NCBI GenBank assembly: GCA_030652315.1
Contig: JAUSAX010000101.1
Location: forward strand, 23,839 to 87,838
Direction of reading: 5' to 3'
Length of the DNA stretch: 64,000 bases
Source: Afipia sp.
GTDB lineage: Bacteria > Pseudomonadota > Alphaproteobacteria > Rhizobiales > Xanthobacteraceae
Shown here: positions 53,569 through 62,902 of the stretch, in pieces
Position numbering within the stretch: position 1 is the first letter of the stretch
How the letters are laid out: each line of letters opens with the position of its first letter
The notes under the pieces: model-generated
What the model saw: only the letters and a program-made list of their open reading frames with translations
Told to the model about the DNA's origin: nothing
Databases searched by the model: none
Made by a program: the position numbers and the translations under genes

Positions 53569-54060
53569 ATGGCCGCTTCGCCGAAAGAACCATCTGCTCC
53601 CAAACAAAAGCCAGCCGACGAGCGCGAGCTCATTCGCGAACTGGCAATGCTGCTCGACGAAACCAATCTCACGGAAATCGAGATCGAGCGCGCCGGATTG
53701 CGCCTGCGGGTTGCACGTAACATCAGCATCGCGGCAGCCGCTCCCGTCTCCTATCAACCCGCACACGTCGCGGCGACCCCGGCATCCGCACCTGTTGCGG
53801 CAACATCTGCCGACATATCGAAGCATCCCGGCGCGGTCCCCTCGCCGATGGTCGGCACCGCATATCTTGCGTCCGAGCCTGGCGCGAAGCCATTCATCGA
53901 CGTCGGCAGCAAGGTGAAGGTTGGCGATACGCTCATCATCATCGAAGCGATGAAGACGATGAACCAGATCCCGTCGACGCGCGCCGGCACCGTCACGCAA
54001 ATCCTCGTCGAAGACGGCCAGCCCGTCGAATTCGGCGAGCCGCTCGTCATCATTGAATAG
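53569..54060 (+). CDS. accB: Biotin carboxyl carrier protein of acetyl-CoA carboxylase
   Basis: A 163-residue carrier. An N-terminal helical part (about 15-55) is followed by an Ala/Pro-rich linker and the biotinyl domain (about 85-163) with Lys129 in the EAMKTMN site that carries biotin. It moves carboxyl groups between AccC and the transferase in the first step of fatty acid synthesis. accC follows after 117 bp that contain a palindromic repeat. Confidence 0.97.
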   Translation: MAASPKEPSAPKQKPADERELIRELAMLLDETNLTEIEIERAGLRLRVARNISIAAAAPVSYQPAHVAATPASAPVAATSADISKHPGAVPSPMVGTAYLASEPGAKPFIDVGSKVKVGDTLIIIEAMKTMNQIPSTRAGTVTQILVEDGQPVEFGEPLVIIE

Positions 54061-54067
54061 AAACGCG

Positions 54068-54161
54068 CGTCATCCTGAGGTGCGAGGGCGAAGCCCGAGC
54101 CTCGAAGGATCAGGCGCCGTCACCCTTCGAGGCTCGCAAGTGCTCGCTCCTCAGGATGACG
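54068..54161. repeat. Palindromic repeat between accB and accC
   Basis: A 94 bp inverted repeat with ends cgtcatcctgagg/ cctcaggatgacg and inner arms gcctcgaaggat / cccttcgaggc. It fills nearly the whole accB-accC gap, inside an operon. It could act as a processing or stabilising hairpin that sets the AccB:AccC ratio. I recall this sequence type from Bradyrhizobium relatives; no search was done. Confidence 0.85.
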
Positions 54162-54177
54162 GGACAAGGCAGGCACA

Positions 54178-55533
54178 ATGTTCGACAAGATTCTGATTGC
54201 CAATCGCGGCGAGATTGCATTACGCGTGCTGCGCGCGTGCAAGGAACTCGGTATCGCGACTGTTGCCGTGCATTCGACTGCGGATGCGAACGCCATGCAT
54301 GTCCGGCTTGCCGACGAAAGCGTCTGCATCGGACCGCCGCCCGCCAAGGACAGCTATCTGAACGTGCCGGCGCTGCTCGCAGCGTGCGAAATCACCGGCG
54401 CCGATGCGGTTCATCCGGGCTATGGCTTCCTGTCGGAAAATGCGCGCTTCGCTGAAATCCTGGCCGACCACAATCTGCATTTCATCGGCCCAAAGGCCGA
54501 ACACATCCGCCTGATGGGCGACAAGATCGAAGCCAAGAAAACCGCGCAACGCCTCGGCATTCCCGTGGTGCCCGGCTCAGACGGCGGCGTTGGTCCCGGT
54601 GACGATGCCATGGCCATCGCCAAGAAAATCGGATTTCCCGTGCTGGTGAAGGCTGCAGCTGGCGGCGGCGGACGCGGCATGAAGGTCGCTCCGACCGAGG
54701 CTGATCTGTTGCTCGCGCTCTCGACCGCCAGCAACGAAGCCAAAGCAGCGTTCGGCGACGGATCGGTCTATCTGGAAAAGTATCTCGGCAAGCCGCGCCA
54801 CATTGAAATCCAGATTCTCGGCGACGGGCGCGGCGGCGCGATTCATCTCGGCGAGCGCGATTGTTCTCTGCAGCGCCGTCACCAGAAAGTTTGGGAAGAA
54901 GGTCCTTCGCCGATCCTGAACGCAGCCGCGCGCGCGAAGATCGGCGAGACCTGCGCCAAGGCCATGCGCGAGATGCAGTATCTCGGCGTCGGCACCATCG
55001 AATTCCTCTACGAGGACGGCGAATTCTATTTTATCGAAATGAACACCCGCATCCAGGTCGAGCATCCGGTGACCGAGATGATCACCGGAATCGACCTCGT
55101 GATCGAGCAGATCCGCGTTGCCGCCGGCGGCGACCTGCCCTGCACGCAGGACGAGATCATCATCAACGGTCATGCGATCGAGTGCCGGGTCAATGCCGAA
55201 AACCCGGTGTCCTTCCGGCCCTCGCCGGGCAAGATACTGCAATACCATCCGCCCGGCGGCCTGGGCGTGCGGATCGATTCAGCCGTGTATCAGGGCTATG
55301 TCATTCCGCCCTACTACGACTCCCTTGTGGGCAAGCTCATCGTCCACGGCAAAACCCGCGGCGAATGCCTGATGCGGCTGCGGCGAGCGCTGGACGAGAT
55401 GGTGGTGGACGGGGTCGAAACCACCCTGCCGCTGTTCCGCGGGCTGGTGCGTGAGCCCAGCATCATCGACGGCGACTACCACATTCACTGGCTCGAGCAT
55501 TACCTCGCGACCGGCGACACCAAGTCGTCCTAA
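54178..55533 (+). CDS. accC: Biotin carboxylase subunit of acetyl-CoA carboxylase
   Basis: A 451-residue ATP-grasp enzyme that carboxylates biotin on AccB with bicarbonate and ATP. The family start FDKILIANRGEIALRVLRACKELG, the glycine-rich loop KAAAGGGGRGMK, and the catalytic EFLYEDGEFYFIEMNTRIQVEHPVTE block are all intact. Length is normal. A gap of 153 bp separates it from the sensor kinase operon. Confidence 0.97.
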   Translation: MFDKILIANRGEIALRVLRACKELGIATVAVHSTADANAMHVRLADESVCIGPPPAKDSYLNVPALLAACEITGADAVHPGYGFLSENARFAEILADHNLHFIGPKAEHIRLMGDKIEAKKTAQRLGIPVVPGSDGGVGPGDDAMAIAKKIGFPVLVKAAAGGGGRGMKVAPTEADLLLALSTASNEAKAAFGDGSVYLEKYLGKPRHIEIQILGDGRGGAIHLGERDCSLQRRHQKVWEEGPSPILNAAARAKIGETCAKAMREMQYLGVGTIEFLYEDGEFYFIEMNTRIQVEHPVTEMITGIDLVIEQIRVAAGGDLPCTQDEIIINGHAIECRVNAENPVSFRPSPGKILQYHPPGGLGVRIDSAVYQGYVIPPYYDSLVGKLIVHGKTRGECLMRLRRALDEMVVDGVETTLPLFRGLVREPSIIDGDYHIHWLEHYLATGDTKSS

Positions 55534-55686
55534 GTCTCGCTGCCCTATCTTGAAATTTTGAGTTCCAGCAATGGAACTAAATTCCTATTTGCCCATTATC
55601 CCACACCTTCGCTATGTTTTCGGGTTCAGGGGTAGCAATTTGAATTTTCAGAGATTTCTCTCTCCCGGCAACTGCGCAGGGCCCGT

Positions 55687-57225
55687 GTGACCCTGGACGC
55701 AGCCCGTCGGCGCACGCTTTGGCAAGTTGCCCTGCTGTCCGCGGGCTTTCTGGTGTTGGTCGCGATCAGCATCACGTCCATTATTCTGGTGAACAAAGCG
55801 CGCGACGACAGCCGCTGGGTGGTTCACACCGTCGAGGTCGAAAATCAGATATCCACCGTTCTGCTGGATATCCGTCGCGCGGAGAGCGCTGCGCGCGGTT
55901 ACCTGCTCACCTCGCAAGCTAAATTTCTGGAAGAGCATGAGGCCGCAGCCAAACGCATCCTGCCTAACATAGACAAGCTCGCCAGTCAGACCACCGACAG
56001 TCCCGTTCAGATCGAGAACAGCAAACAGCTGCGCACGGCGGCGGAATCGCGGCTGGCAGAATTTTCAAGAGCCATCGACTTCGTAAAGCGAAACGATATA
56101 CCCGGCGGCATCGATATGTTGCGCGACGGCAGCGGCGCTGCTGTTCAGCGCATCGGAGAAGTTGCGTCCGCAATGCGCGCGGAGGAAGATCGTCTCTTCC
56201 AGATGCGAACGCGCGCAGCCGATCGCAGCCAGACGCTCGCAGCCGTTGTTACCACTGCCGGTTCAGGTCTCGTGCTCATCCTGGCCGGCGCTTCGATCTT
56301 CCTGGTGCGGCGGTCGACGCGGGCTCGCGACGAAGCCGAACAGCAATTGCGCGATAACAATCTCAACCTCGAAGCGACAGTTGAAAGACGAACTGCGGAT
56401 CTCCGCGAAGCGAATGAAGAGATACAGCGCTTCGCCTACATCGTAAGCCACGACCTGCGGTCGCCGCTCGTGAACATCATGGGCTTCACGAGCGAGCTGG
56501 AAGAGCTTCGCACCGACATCTTCACCCGGATCGCAAAATACAGCCGTGCCGCCGAAGCAGCCTCCTCGGTTCCGGTACCGATCGGAGATTCCAATCCAGC
56601 CGATGCGCCGGAACTCCAGGTCGAAGACAAGCAGCTCTCTCAGGATTTCTCGGAAGCCCTCGGATTCATCAAGTCATCGATCGGCAAGATGGATCGCCTC
56701 ATCTCAGCCATCCTCAATCTGACCCGCGAAGGCCGCCGCGATTTCCATCCGGTGGAGATCGATACACGCGAGTTGATTGAAACAATTATCTCTTCAGTGG
56801 CTCATCAAGCCTCTGAAGCGAATGCGCAAATACGCGTCGAACCGCTGCCGAACATCGTCAGCGACCGGCTTGCGTTGGAACAACTCTTTTCCAATTTGAT
56901 TGATAATGCTCTCAAATACCTCAAGCCGGGTGTGCCGGGCGATATCCTGATCAAGGGCCGCCCCAAACTCGGCTTCGTCATCTTCGAGATCATCGATAAC
57001 GGCCGCGGTATCGATCCAAAAGACCACACGCGGATTTTCGACCTGTTTCGCCGGGCGGGACTTCAGGATCGTCAAGGTCAGGGCATCGGTCTCGCTCACG
57101 TTCGTGCGCTGGTGCGCCGAATGGGTGGGACCATCAACGTCTCGTCAGAACTTCACACGGGCAGCACGTTCACAGTCACCTTGCCCGCGCGATGGAATTA
57201 CGGAATTCAAGGAAAAGAAATATGA
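55687..57225 (+). CDS. CHASE3-type sensor histidine kinase
   Basis: A 512-residue membrane kinase. Two membrane helices (about 12-34 and 186-206) enclose a CHASE3 sensor domain (about 38-180) with the mark LDIRRAESAARGYLLT. A coiled linker leads to the HisKA domain with His255 in YIVSHDLRSPLVNIMGF, and to the ATPase domain (NLIDNALKYLKPG; DNGRGIDPKDHTRIFDLFRR; GQGIGLAHVRALVRRMGG). The form of the kinase recalls phytochrome-like proteins. It starts at GTG 55687. Its stop overlaps the next gene by 4 bp. Confidence 0.92.
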   Translation: MTLDAARRRTLWQVALLSAGFLVLVAISITSIILVNKARDDSRWVVHTVEVENQISTVLLDIRRAESAARGYLLTSQAKFLEEHEAAAKRILPNIDKLASQTTDSPVQIENSKQLRTAAESRLAEFSRAIDFVKRNDIPGGIDMLRDGSGAAVQRIGEVASAMRAEEDRLFQMRTRAADRSQTLAAVVTTAGSGLVLILAGASIFLVRRSTRARDEAEQQLRDNNLNLEATVERRTADLREANEEIQRFAYIVSHDLRSPLVNIMGFTSELEELRTDIFTRIAKYSRAAEAASSVPVPIGDSNPADAPELQVEDKQLSQDFSEALGFIKSSIGKMDRLISAILNLTREGRRDFHPVEIDTRELIETIISSVAHQASEANAQIRVEPLPNIVSDRLALEQLFSNLIDNALKYLKPGVPGDILIKGRPKLGFVIFEIIDNGRGIDPKDHTRIFDLFRRAGLQDRQGQGIGLAHVRALVRRMGGTINVSSELHTGSTFTVTLPARWNYGIQGKEI

Positions 57226-57662
57226 GTCTGCCAGTCAAAATCATCATGATCGAGGATGACGAAGGTCACGCCCGTCTGATCGAACGCAACATTCGCCGCT
57301 CGGGCGTCAACAACGAAATCCTGCCGTTTGCCAATGGTACGGATGCGGTGAAATATCTGTTCGGCCGCGACGGTTCAGGCGTCGAGCATAAGGATCAGGC
57401 CCTGCTGATCCTGCTCGATTTGAACCTGCCGGATATGACCGGGATCGATATCTTGAAACGCATCAAGGAAAACAGTCATATCAAATGCGCGCCGGTTGTG
57501 GTGCTGACAACAACGGACGACGAGCAGGAAATCAAGCGCTGCTACGAGCTCGGCTGTAACGTCTACATCACCAAGCCGGTAAACTATGAGAGTTTCGCCA
57601 ACGCCATCCGGCAGTTGGGCCTGTTCTTTTCAGTCATCAAGGTTCCACCCGTCAAAACATGA
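57222..57662 (+). CDS. Single-domain response regulator (Rcp1-like)
   Basis: A 146-residue receiver domain with no output domain. Acidic pocket IEDDEGHA, phosphate acceptor Asp66 in LLDLNLPDMTG, threonines VLTTTDD and lysine in YITKPVNY are all in place. The type with DLNLPDMTG...TTTDDEQEI is that of Rcp1, the partner of phytochrome kinases; here it should take phosphate from the CHASE3 kinase. ATGA overlaps on both sides couple all three genes. Confidence 0.93.
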   Translation: MSLPVKIIMIEDDEGHARLIERNIRRSGVNNEILPFANGTDAVKYLFGRDGSGVEHKDQALLILLDLNLPDMTGIDILKRIKENSHIKCAPVVVLTTTDDEQEIKRCYELGCNVYITKPVNYESFANAIRQLGLFFSVIKVPPVKT

Positions 57663-58750
57663 AACCGGAAACACCTCTCCTCCTGTACATCGACGACGAC
57701 GCCGATCTCGCGCGGCTGGTTGAACGCGGATTGAAGCGGCAGGGCTTCATCGTGGAGCACGCCCCCGATGGCACGAGCGGTCTTGAACGCATCAAGCAAG
57801 GCGGGATCGATGTGGTCGCACTCGATCAGCACATGCCTGGCCTCGACGGGCTCGAGACGCTCGCTGAAATCCAGAAGATTCCCGATGCTCCGCCGGTCAT
57901 TTTTGTAACCGCGTCACAGGATAGCAAGATCGCGATCACTGCGTTGAAGGCTGGCGCTGCGGACTATCTGGTGAAGGATACACAGGGAGAATTTCTCGCG
58001 CTGCTCGACGTCGCTGCCAAGGGTGCTATGGAGCAGGCGTTGGTCCGCAAAGCGCGCGACGATGCCGAAGCGGAAGTTCATGCCTCGCGTGATCGCTACG
58101 CTGCGCTGGCGGCAGAACGCGAGGTTCTGCTGCGCGAGGTGAACCACCGCGTCGGCAACAGTTTGCAGATCATTGCGTCGCTGCTCCATCTTCAGGCGAA
58201 CTCGAGTACCGACGAAGACGTGAAGGCCGCGCTGACCAACGCAATGGGCCGCGTCGCGGCCGTCGCGCAGGTGCATCGCCGCCTTTACACGTCGCAGGAT
58301 CTGAAGACGGTCATGCTCAATCAGTATCTCGAGGCATTGCTCGAAGATCTGCGCCGCTCAGCGGAAGGCAACCGGATGTCGCGGCTGACGCTGAAGGCGG
58401 ATCCGGTCGAGATCGATCCCGACCGGGCGGTGGCGATCGGCATCATTGTCAACGAGTTGGTGATGAATGCGGTCAAGTACGCTTATCCGGATGGAGCCGG
58501 CCCTATTCACGTCGAACTTCGATCATGCGACGGCGGCCTCCAATTGTCGATTTCCGACGACGGCGTCGGCTTGCAGGTGAAGCAGAATCCCCAATCCACC
58601 GGCATGGGCCAGCGCATCGTCAGCGCCATGGCGATCAAGCTCGACACCAAGGCAGAGCGCGACCCGGCGCATCCTGGAACACGTATCGTACTGCGGTTGA
58701 AACACGCCGCCGAAGCTCCGATTCGACAACCTGCCACCGGCATGGCTTGA
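57659..58750 (+). CDS. Receiver domain fused to HisKA_2 (HWE-like) histidine kinase
   Basis: A 363-residue soluble protein. A receiver domain (about 6-120, Asp56 in [11 protein letters not shown], lysine in YLVKDT) is followed by a HisKA_2 dimer domain with His163 in [22 protein letters not shown] and an ATPase domain ([19 protein letters not shown]). So it can both receive and send phosphate. Kinases of this HisKA_2 type feed the PhyR-NepR-EcfG general stress pathway in alphaproteobacteria. It would extend the relay kinase, regulator, kinase. Confidence 0.9.
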   Translation: MKPETPLLLYIDDDADLARLVERGLKRQGFIVEHAPDGTSGLERIKQGGIDVVALDQHMPGLDGLETLAEIQKIPDAPPVIFVTASQDSKIAITALKAGAADYLVKDTQGEFLALLDVAAKGAMEQALVRKARDDAEAEVHASRDRYAALAAEREVLLREVNHRVGNSLQIIASLLHLQANSSTDEDVKAALTNAMGRVAAVAQVHRRLYTSQDLKTVMLNQYLEALLEDLRRSAEGNRMSRLTLKADPVEIDPDRAVAIGIIVNELVMNAVKYAYPDGAGPIHVELRSCDGGLQLSISDDGVGLQVKQNPQSTGMGQRIVSAMAIKLDTKAERDPAHPGTRIVLRLKHAAEAPIRQPATGMA

Positions 58751-58787
58751 CGGTCGCGAAAGTGGATACATTTTGCTATTGTTGCGC

Positions 58788-59462
58788 ATGAGTTCGCGCG
58801 ACACCGCACCTTCCGAAATTACCCCCAGTGTCCTGCTGCGCGCCTATGCCTGCGGCATTTTCCCGATGTCGGAAAGCGCCGACGACCCGACGCTTTTCTG
58901 GGTAGAGCCCGAAAAGCGCGGCATCATCCCGCTTGATGGTTTTCGCGTCGCATCCCGTCTTGCGCGAACGGTTCGGGCGGACACCTTCCGCGTCACGGTC
59001 AACACTGCTTTCAAGCAAACCATCGCCGGATGCGCCGCGCCGCAGCCAGGCCGCGATGATACCTGGATCAATGGGCGTATCCGCGACCTCTATACGTCGC
59101 TACACGACATCGGTCATTGCCACAGCGTCGAAGCATGGCGCGACGATCAACTGGTCGGTGGGCTTTATGGCGTCAGTCTTGGCCGCGCGTTCTTCGGCGA
59201 AAGCATGTTTCACACCGAGCGCGACGCATCAAAGGTAGCACTCGTCCATCTCGTGGCCCGCCTGCTGGCCGGGGGCTTCGTGCTGCTCGACACGCAGTTC
59301 GTGACGGACCACCTGCGCACCTTCGGCGCTGTCGAGGTTCCACGGCGACGCTATCGCATGTTGCTCGATAAGGCCGTGACCGGGCATGGCGACTTCTTCG
59401 CGCTTCCCGCCAACCGGCCAGTCACGGGCGCGGAAGCGCTAGCGTGCCTGACGCAAGCCTAG
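58788..59462 (+). CDS. aat: Leucyl/phenylalanyl-tRNA--protein transferase
   Basis: A 224-residue enzyme that adds Leu or Phe from tRNA to N-terminal Lys or Arg, marking proteins for ClpAP by the N-end rule. The signature [24 protein letters not shown], and [18 protein letters not shown] ... [11 protein letters not shown] match the family. The ATG at 58788 was preferred to a TTG 5 codons upstream. It is 37 bp after the kinase operon and might be read from the same transcript. Confidence 0.95.
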   Translation: MSSRDTAPSEITPSVLLRAYACGIFPMSESADDPTLFWVEPEKRGIIPLDGFRVASRLARTVRADTFRVTVNTAFKQTIAGCAAPQPGRDDTWINGRIRDLYTSLHDIGHCHSVEAWRDDQLVGGLYGVSLGRAFFGESMFHTERDASKVALVHLVARLLAGGFVLLDTQFVTDHLRTFGAVEVPRRRYRMLLDKAVTGHGDFFALPANRPVTGAEALACLTQA

Positions 59463-59477
59463 CTTGCACAAAGGGCG

Positions 59478-60389
59478 TTATCGCTGGAATGGCGGGAATG
59501 GATTTGGCGGCGGCAATGGCCGCTGCACGGCCGGCTGCTTCGCCGGACGCTTTGGCTGCTGCTGAGGCGGCGGCGGTGGCGCGGCTTTCGGCGCCTCTTG
59601 CTGGGCAACAGTTGCTGCCGGACCTTTGCAGTCGGTCAGCCAGATATCGTAAATCGGGTGCTCGACGCCGTGCAAACCCGGACTGGCCGCGAACATCCAG
59701 CCGGAAAAGATCCGCTTCACCTCACCCTGCAGCGTAATTTCATCGACCTCGACGAACGCATCGGTGTTGGCGGCCTCCGTCGATGGCCGCGTGTAACAGG
59801 CCTGCGGCTTGACGCGCAGCGCGCCGAACTGAACCGTCTCGCCCATGTCGGCATCGAATTTGATGATGCGCCCGGTGATCTTGTCCAACCCCGAAAAGAC
59901 CGCCTGCTTGTTGACGATCTTCTGCGCCGGCGGCTCGGTCACGACCTCATCGCCCGGTTGCAAGGTTGCAGGAGACGGCGGCGCGCCGCGTGGCTGTTTC
60001 TGCCCCGGCGCCAAACCCGGCAACGGACTTGCTGGAGGCACAGTTGCGACGTTCGGCGTGCCTTGTCCCGGCACTGCGGGCTGTCTTGGAGCGGCGGCTG
60101 TCCCTGGCGGCGGGGGCAGTGGCTGTGTTTGAACGTTGCCGGGCGCGGGCACACCCTGCCCCGGCGGCGGCGGGCGGTTGGGTGTCGGAAGCAGGCGGCC
60201 CTGCGGCGGCAGGTCAGGGACTTCCTCTTCTTCCGGCTCCTGTATCGGCTCCCCGCGCTGGATATTGGCGGGTGGCCGCGGTCTGTCGGAAAAGATGTTG
60301 CCGATCTGCGCGTGAACAGGCGTCGCGAGTGACACCAACGATGTCGCGATCAAGGCTGCGAAAGAAAATGTGGTGAGGGTTCGGAACAT
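59478..60389 (-). CDS. DUF2155 family exported protein
   Basis: A 303-residue protein. A Sec signal (MFRTLTTFSFAALIATSLVSLATPVHAQ) is followed by a Pro/Gly/Gln-rich, disordered half (about 35-165), then a DUF2155 domain (about 165-270) with ITGRIIKFDADMGETVQFGALRVKPQACYTRP and EVKRIFSGWMFAASPGLHGVEHPIYDIWLTDC, and a last Pro-rich tail. DUF2155 proteins are confined to alphaproteobacteria, typically next to the NDUFA12 gene as here, but their role is not known. The ATG at 60389 opens the signal peptide. Confidence 0.88.
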   Translation of the reverse strand: MFRTLTTFSFAALIATSLVSLATPVHAQIGNIFSDRPRPPANIQRGEPIQEPEEEEVPDLPPQGRLLPTPNRPPPPGQGVPAPGNVQTQPLPPPPGTAAAPRQPAVPGQGTPNVATVPPASPLPGLAPGQKQPRGAPPSPATLQPGDEVVTEPPAQKIVNKQAVFSGLDKITGRIIKFDADMGETVQFGALRVKPQACYTRPSTEAANTDAFVEVDEITLQGEVKRIFSGWMFAASPGLHGVEHPIYDIWLTDCKGPAATVAQQEAPKAAPPPPPQQQPKRPAKQPAVQRPLPPPNPFPPFQR

Positions 60390-60640
60390 CTTGCGCGACT
60401 TTACAAGAGCACGACGCCAAGAGATGCGAAGCGGTTTCCGGAAAACATCGTGCTCCACATCTGTCGGAACGATCACGGTCATGATCTTAAACTGATCCCG
60501 GCCCCAATATGCGATTCAATCGAATCGGCTGCACGCCATTCTACAGATAATGGGCCTTGCGCAGGTCTCGGGTTAACACGCCGAATACGGCGGGGAAAGG
60601 GCGGGCCGTTCGTGCTGAATTATAGGCGTCGGAGCGGGTG

Positions 60641-61051
60641 TTACTGACCCGGACTCCACGGCTGATAGTCACCGGTGGCCTTGGGCCGGCGACCGCTGGC
60701 AAGCGTCGAGCCCGGCGGACGATAGGCTGCGGGTGTCCCGGTCATGTTGGGGCGGTGCGGCTTTTCCCACTCGCGCGGCTTGTAATCGATCTCGGTCGGC
60801 GGCGTGTCCACGGTGTGGTGCAGCCAGCCATGCCATGACGGCGGAACGCGCGTCGCTTCGGCGTATCCGTTGTAAATCACCCAACGGCGTTCGAAGCCCA
60901 GCGTCGGATCAATCTTGCCGCCGCGCGTGCGGTAGTAGGTGTTGCCGCCCTCGTCCTGTCCGACGAGTTCGCCAAATCGGCGGGTCCACAGCTGTGTGCC
61001 GAAGGTCGATCCGCTCCACCACGTGAAAAAACGCAGGAAAAACAGCTTCAT
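60641..61051 (-). CDS. NDUFA12-like complex I accessory subunit
   Basis: A 136-residue protein of the NDUFA12 (B17.2) family. The conserved run is EGGNTYYRTR, FERRWVIYNGYAEATRVPPSWHGWLHHTVDTPP, then a Pro-rich tail. This accessory subunit sits on the peripheral arm of NADH:ubiquinone oxidoreductase in alphaproteobacteria and mitochondria. The ATG at 61051 gives the usual N-terminus. It is upstream of the DUF2155 gene, 251 bp apart, with a region in between that contains sequence like other Rhizobiales repeats near 60422-60460. Confidence 0.92.
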   Translation of the reverse strand: MKLFFLRFFTWWSGSTFGTQLWTRRFGELVGQDEGGNTYYRTRGGKIDPTLGFERRWVIYNGYAEATRVPPSWHGWLHHTVDTPPTEIDYKPREWEKPHRPNMTGTPAAYRPPGSTLASGRRPKATGDYQPWSPGQ

Positions 61052-61210
61052 GGCGCGAATCCGAATTGAGCGCGGATGACCGCGCGAGAGCTGTTTGATG
61101 CCACTAGGCGCGCCAATTGTCCAGCGCCAACAGTAACTTGGTGCAATGCACGAACCTCTGCCGGCCTGTGCGTTGATGCCGCCCCCACGTACACCCCACC
61201 GGATTCCCCG

Positions 61211-61964
61211 ATGCTCGATGCCATCAAATACGGCTATGCCGACATGCTGAATGCGCTCCTGCGTCTTCGGCAACATCCTCAACCTGGCCTTCATCGCGTT
61301 GCCGCGGCGATGATGAGTTTCGAACAGGTCCGGCAGTATGGCGTCAGCCTGTTCGCATCGGCAGGTGTCGCCGGTCTGGCGATCGGCCTGGCCGCGCGTC
61401 CTTTGCTCTCGAACCTGATTGCCGGTGTGCAGATCGCGGTGGCGCAGCCGATCCGACTGGACGATGTCGTTTTTCTCGAAGGCGAGTACGGCACCATCGA
61501 GGAAATCACGACCACCTACGTCGTCATGAAGCTGTGGGACTGGCGACGGATGGTCGTGCCGCTGAGCTACTTCATCGAGAAGCCCTTCCAGAACTGGACT
61601 CGCGAAACCTCCGCGCTGATCGGTTCGGTGTTTCTCTATGTCGATTACACCGTGCTCGTAGAGAGGGTTCGTGAAAAGCTGATGGAAGTTGCACGCACCT
61701 CACCGCTCTGGGACGGCCGCGTGGTGGTGCTGCAAGTCAGCGATGCAACCAAGGACCACACGGTCGAATTGCGTGCACTGCTCGGTGCGCGCAGCGCCCC
61801 TACAGCATGGGATTTGCGCTGAGGTACGGGAAAAGCTGATTGCCTTCCTGCAGGAAGAATACCCCGGCGCCCTGCCCCGAACGCGCCAGGAATTCGTTCA
61901 CGGCGGCGAACGACATGACGCCGAGCTGTCGCTACACGCACTGGTATCGGGTCGTCGCGCTTAA
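61211..61964 (+). pseudogene. Broken mechanosensitive channel (MscS-like) gene
   Basis: The segment VRQYGVSLFASAGVAGLAIGLAARPLLSNLIAG and PIRLDDVVFLEGEYGTIEEIT is the pore helix and beta domain of MscS channels. The frame stops at TGA 61820-61822 in AWDLR, while the expected continuation EVREKLIAFLQEEYPGALPRTRQEF is in another frame (to 61964), which fits a small deletion near 61816. On the 5' side only about 25 residues precede the pore helix, and a hydrophobic stretch is out of frame (FGNILNLAFIALP, near 61266), so the usual membrane helices are lost or scrambled. At least two lesions make a working channel unlikely. Confidence 0.78.
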
Positions 61965-62045
61965 GTGCGACATGGTTTGGTCGCAATCCGTTCATGCTGC
62001 GTTGGGGTGAAGTTTGTGAACGTGAGGTGAAACTTCGAAAGGAAC

Positions 62046-62070
62046 GGAACGTCTGACTTTCCTGTCCGTT
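62046..62070 (+). promoter_or_regulatory. Candidate EcfG (general stress) promoter
   Basis: GGAAC (62046-62050), 16 bp, CGTT (62067-62070): this is the consensus of the alphaproteobacterial stress sigma factor EcfG. The ribosome site GGAG is at 62089-62092 and the start codon at 62101, giving a short leader. The same bases also form an inverted repeat gaacgga/tccgttc. Confidence 0.6.
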
Positions 62071-62100
62071 CTTCCGTGAAGTTCACTCGGAGTGAGAACC

Positions 62101-62745
62101 ATGATTAATCTCAAAGTTATCGGCGCAGCAGCGCTTCTGGCAATCGCACCGGCGATTGCGTCGTCAACCGCCGATGCGCAGGGTGGTAGAGGCGGAGGTG
62201 GCGGCGGTGGCATGTCTCGCGGCGGAGGCGGTGGTGGTGCCATCGGCGGAGGTGGCGGCTTCCGCGGAGGTGGCGGCGGCGGTTTCCGTGGTGGCGCCAT
62301 GAGCGGCGGCGGCTTCCGTGGCGGTGGCAACTTTGCCGGCCGCGCGGCAATTGCTGGAGCCGGAGCCGGCGCTCTGGCAGCACGCCCAGCCTTCGCCGGA
62401 CGACCCGTAGCGCAGCTCGGAGGCGGACGCCCGGTCGCCCAGCTTGGTGGTGGATGGCAAGGCCGCGGGCACCATCATCACGGGCATCGTCACTGGCGCC
62501 CCGGTTACGGGTTTGGAGCCGGTCTGGCCTTGGGCGCACTCGGCTCATCGTATTATTACAGCGACCCATACTACTATGGAAACTCGTACGCTTACGCGCC
62601 AGACGCCTACGTCGAGGACGGGCAGTATGCTGCTGCTCCCGCCGCCGATGGTGATGCGGCCTACTGCGCGCAGCGCTACAAGTCCTACGATCCTGCTTCG
62701 GGTACGTACCTGAACTACGACGGCAACCGCTACCCCTGCCCGTAG
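62101..62745 (+). CDS. Glycine-rich BA14K-like exported protein
   Basis: A 214-residue protein. A signal peptide (about 1-24, IGAAALLAIAPAIASSTADAQ) is followed by a glycine-rich region of GGGFRGG repeats (about 25-80), a short His cluster (RGHHHHGHRHW), a hydrophobic segment with Tyr-rich flank, and a C-terminal BA14K-like motif (YCAQRYKSYDPASGTYLNYD). BA14K was first seen as a Brucella lectin-like antigen; function is unknown. The ATG at 62101 is used; a GTG three codons upstream is less likely. A candidate EcfG promoter lies in front. Confidence 0.82.
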   Translation: MINLKVIGAAALLAIAPAIASSTADAQGGRGGGGGGGMSRGGGGGGAIGGGGGFRGGGGGGFRGGAMSGGGFRGGGNFAGRAAIAGAGAGALAARPAFAGRPVAQLGGGRPVAQLGGGWQGRGHHHHGHRHWRPGYGFGAGLALGALGSSYYYSDPYYYGNSYAYAPDAYVEDGQYAAAPAADGDAAYCAQRYKSYDPASGTYLNYDGNRYPCP

Positions 62746-62902
62746 ACCGCAGATCCAACAGGCTTCGGGGCGAGTTCCGGGTTTGGAACCGCCCCAGAAG
62801 CGCCTGAATCCACACCAACATTATTGATCTCTGAATGGAGCCGCGCATTCCGCGCAGCCTCCCGATGCAGAGTGATCGATGCGGGCTTTCAGTGAGGACA
62901 TG

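Noticed and set aside
60422..60490. A further palindromic repeat upstream of the DUF2155 gene
   Set aside because: The fragment near gcggtttccggaaaac looks like known Rhizobiales repeats from memory, but I could not find a convincing pairing arm within the gap.
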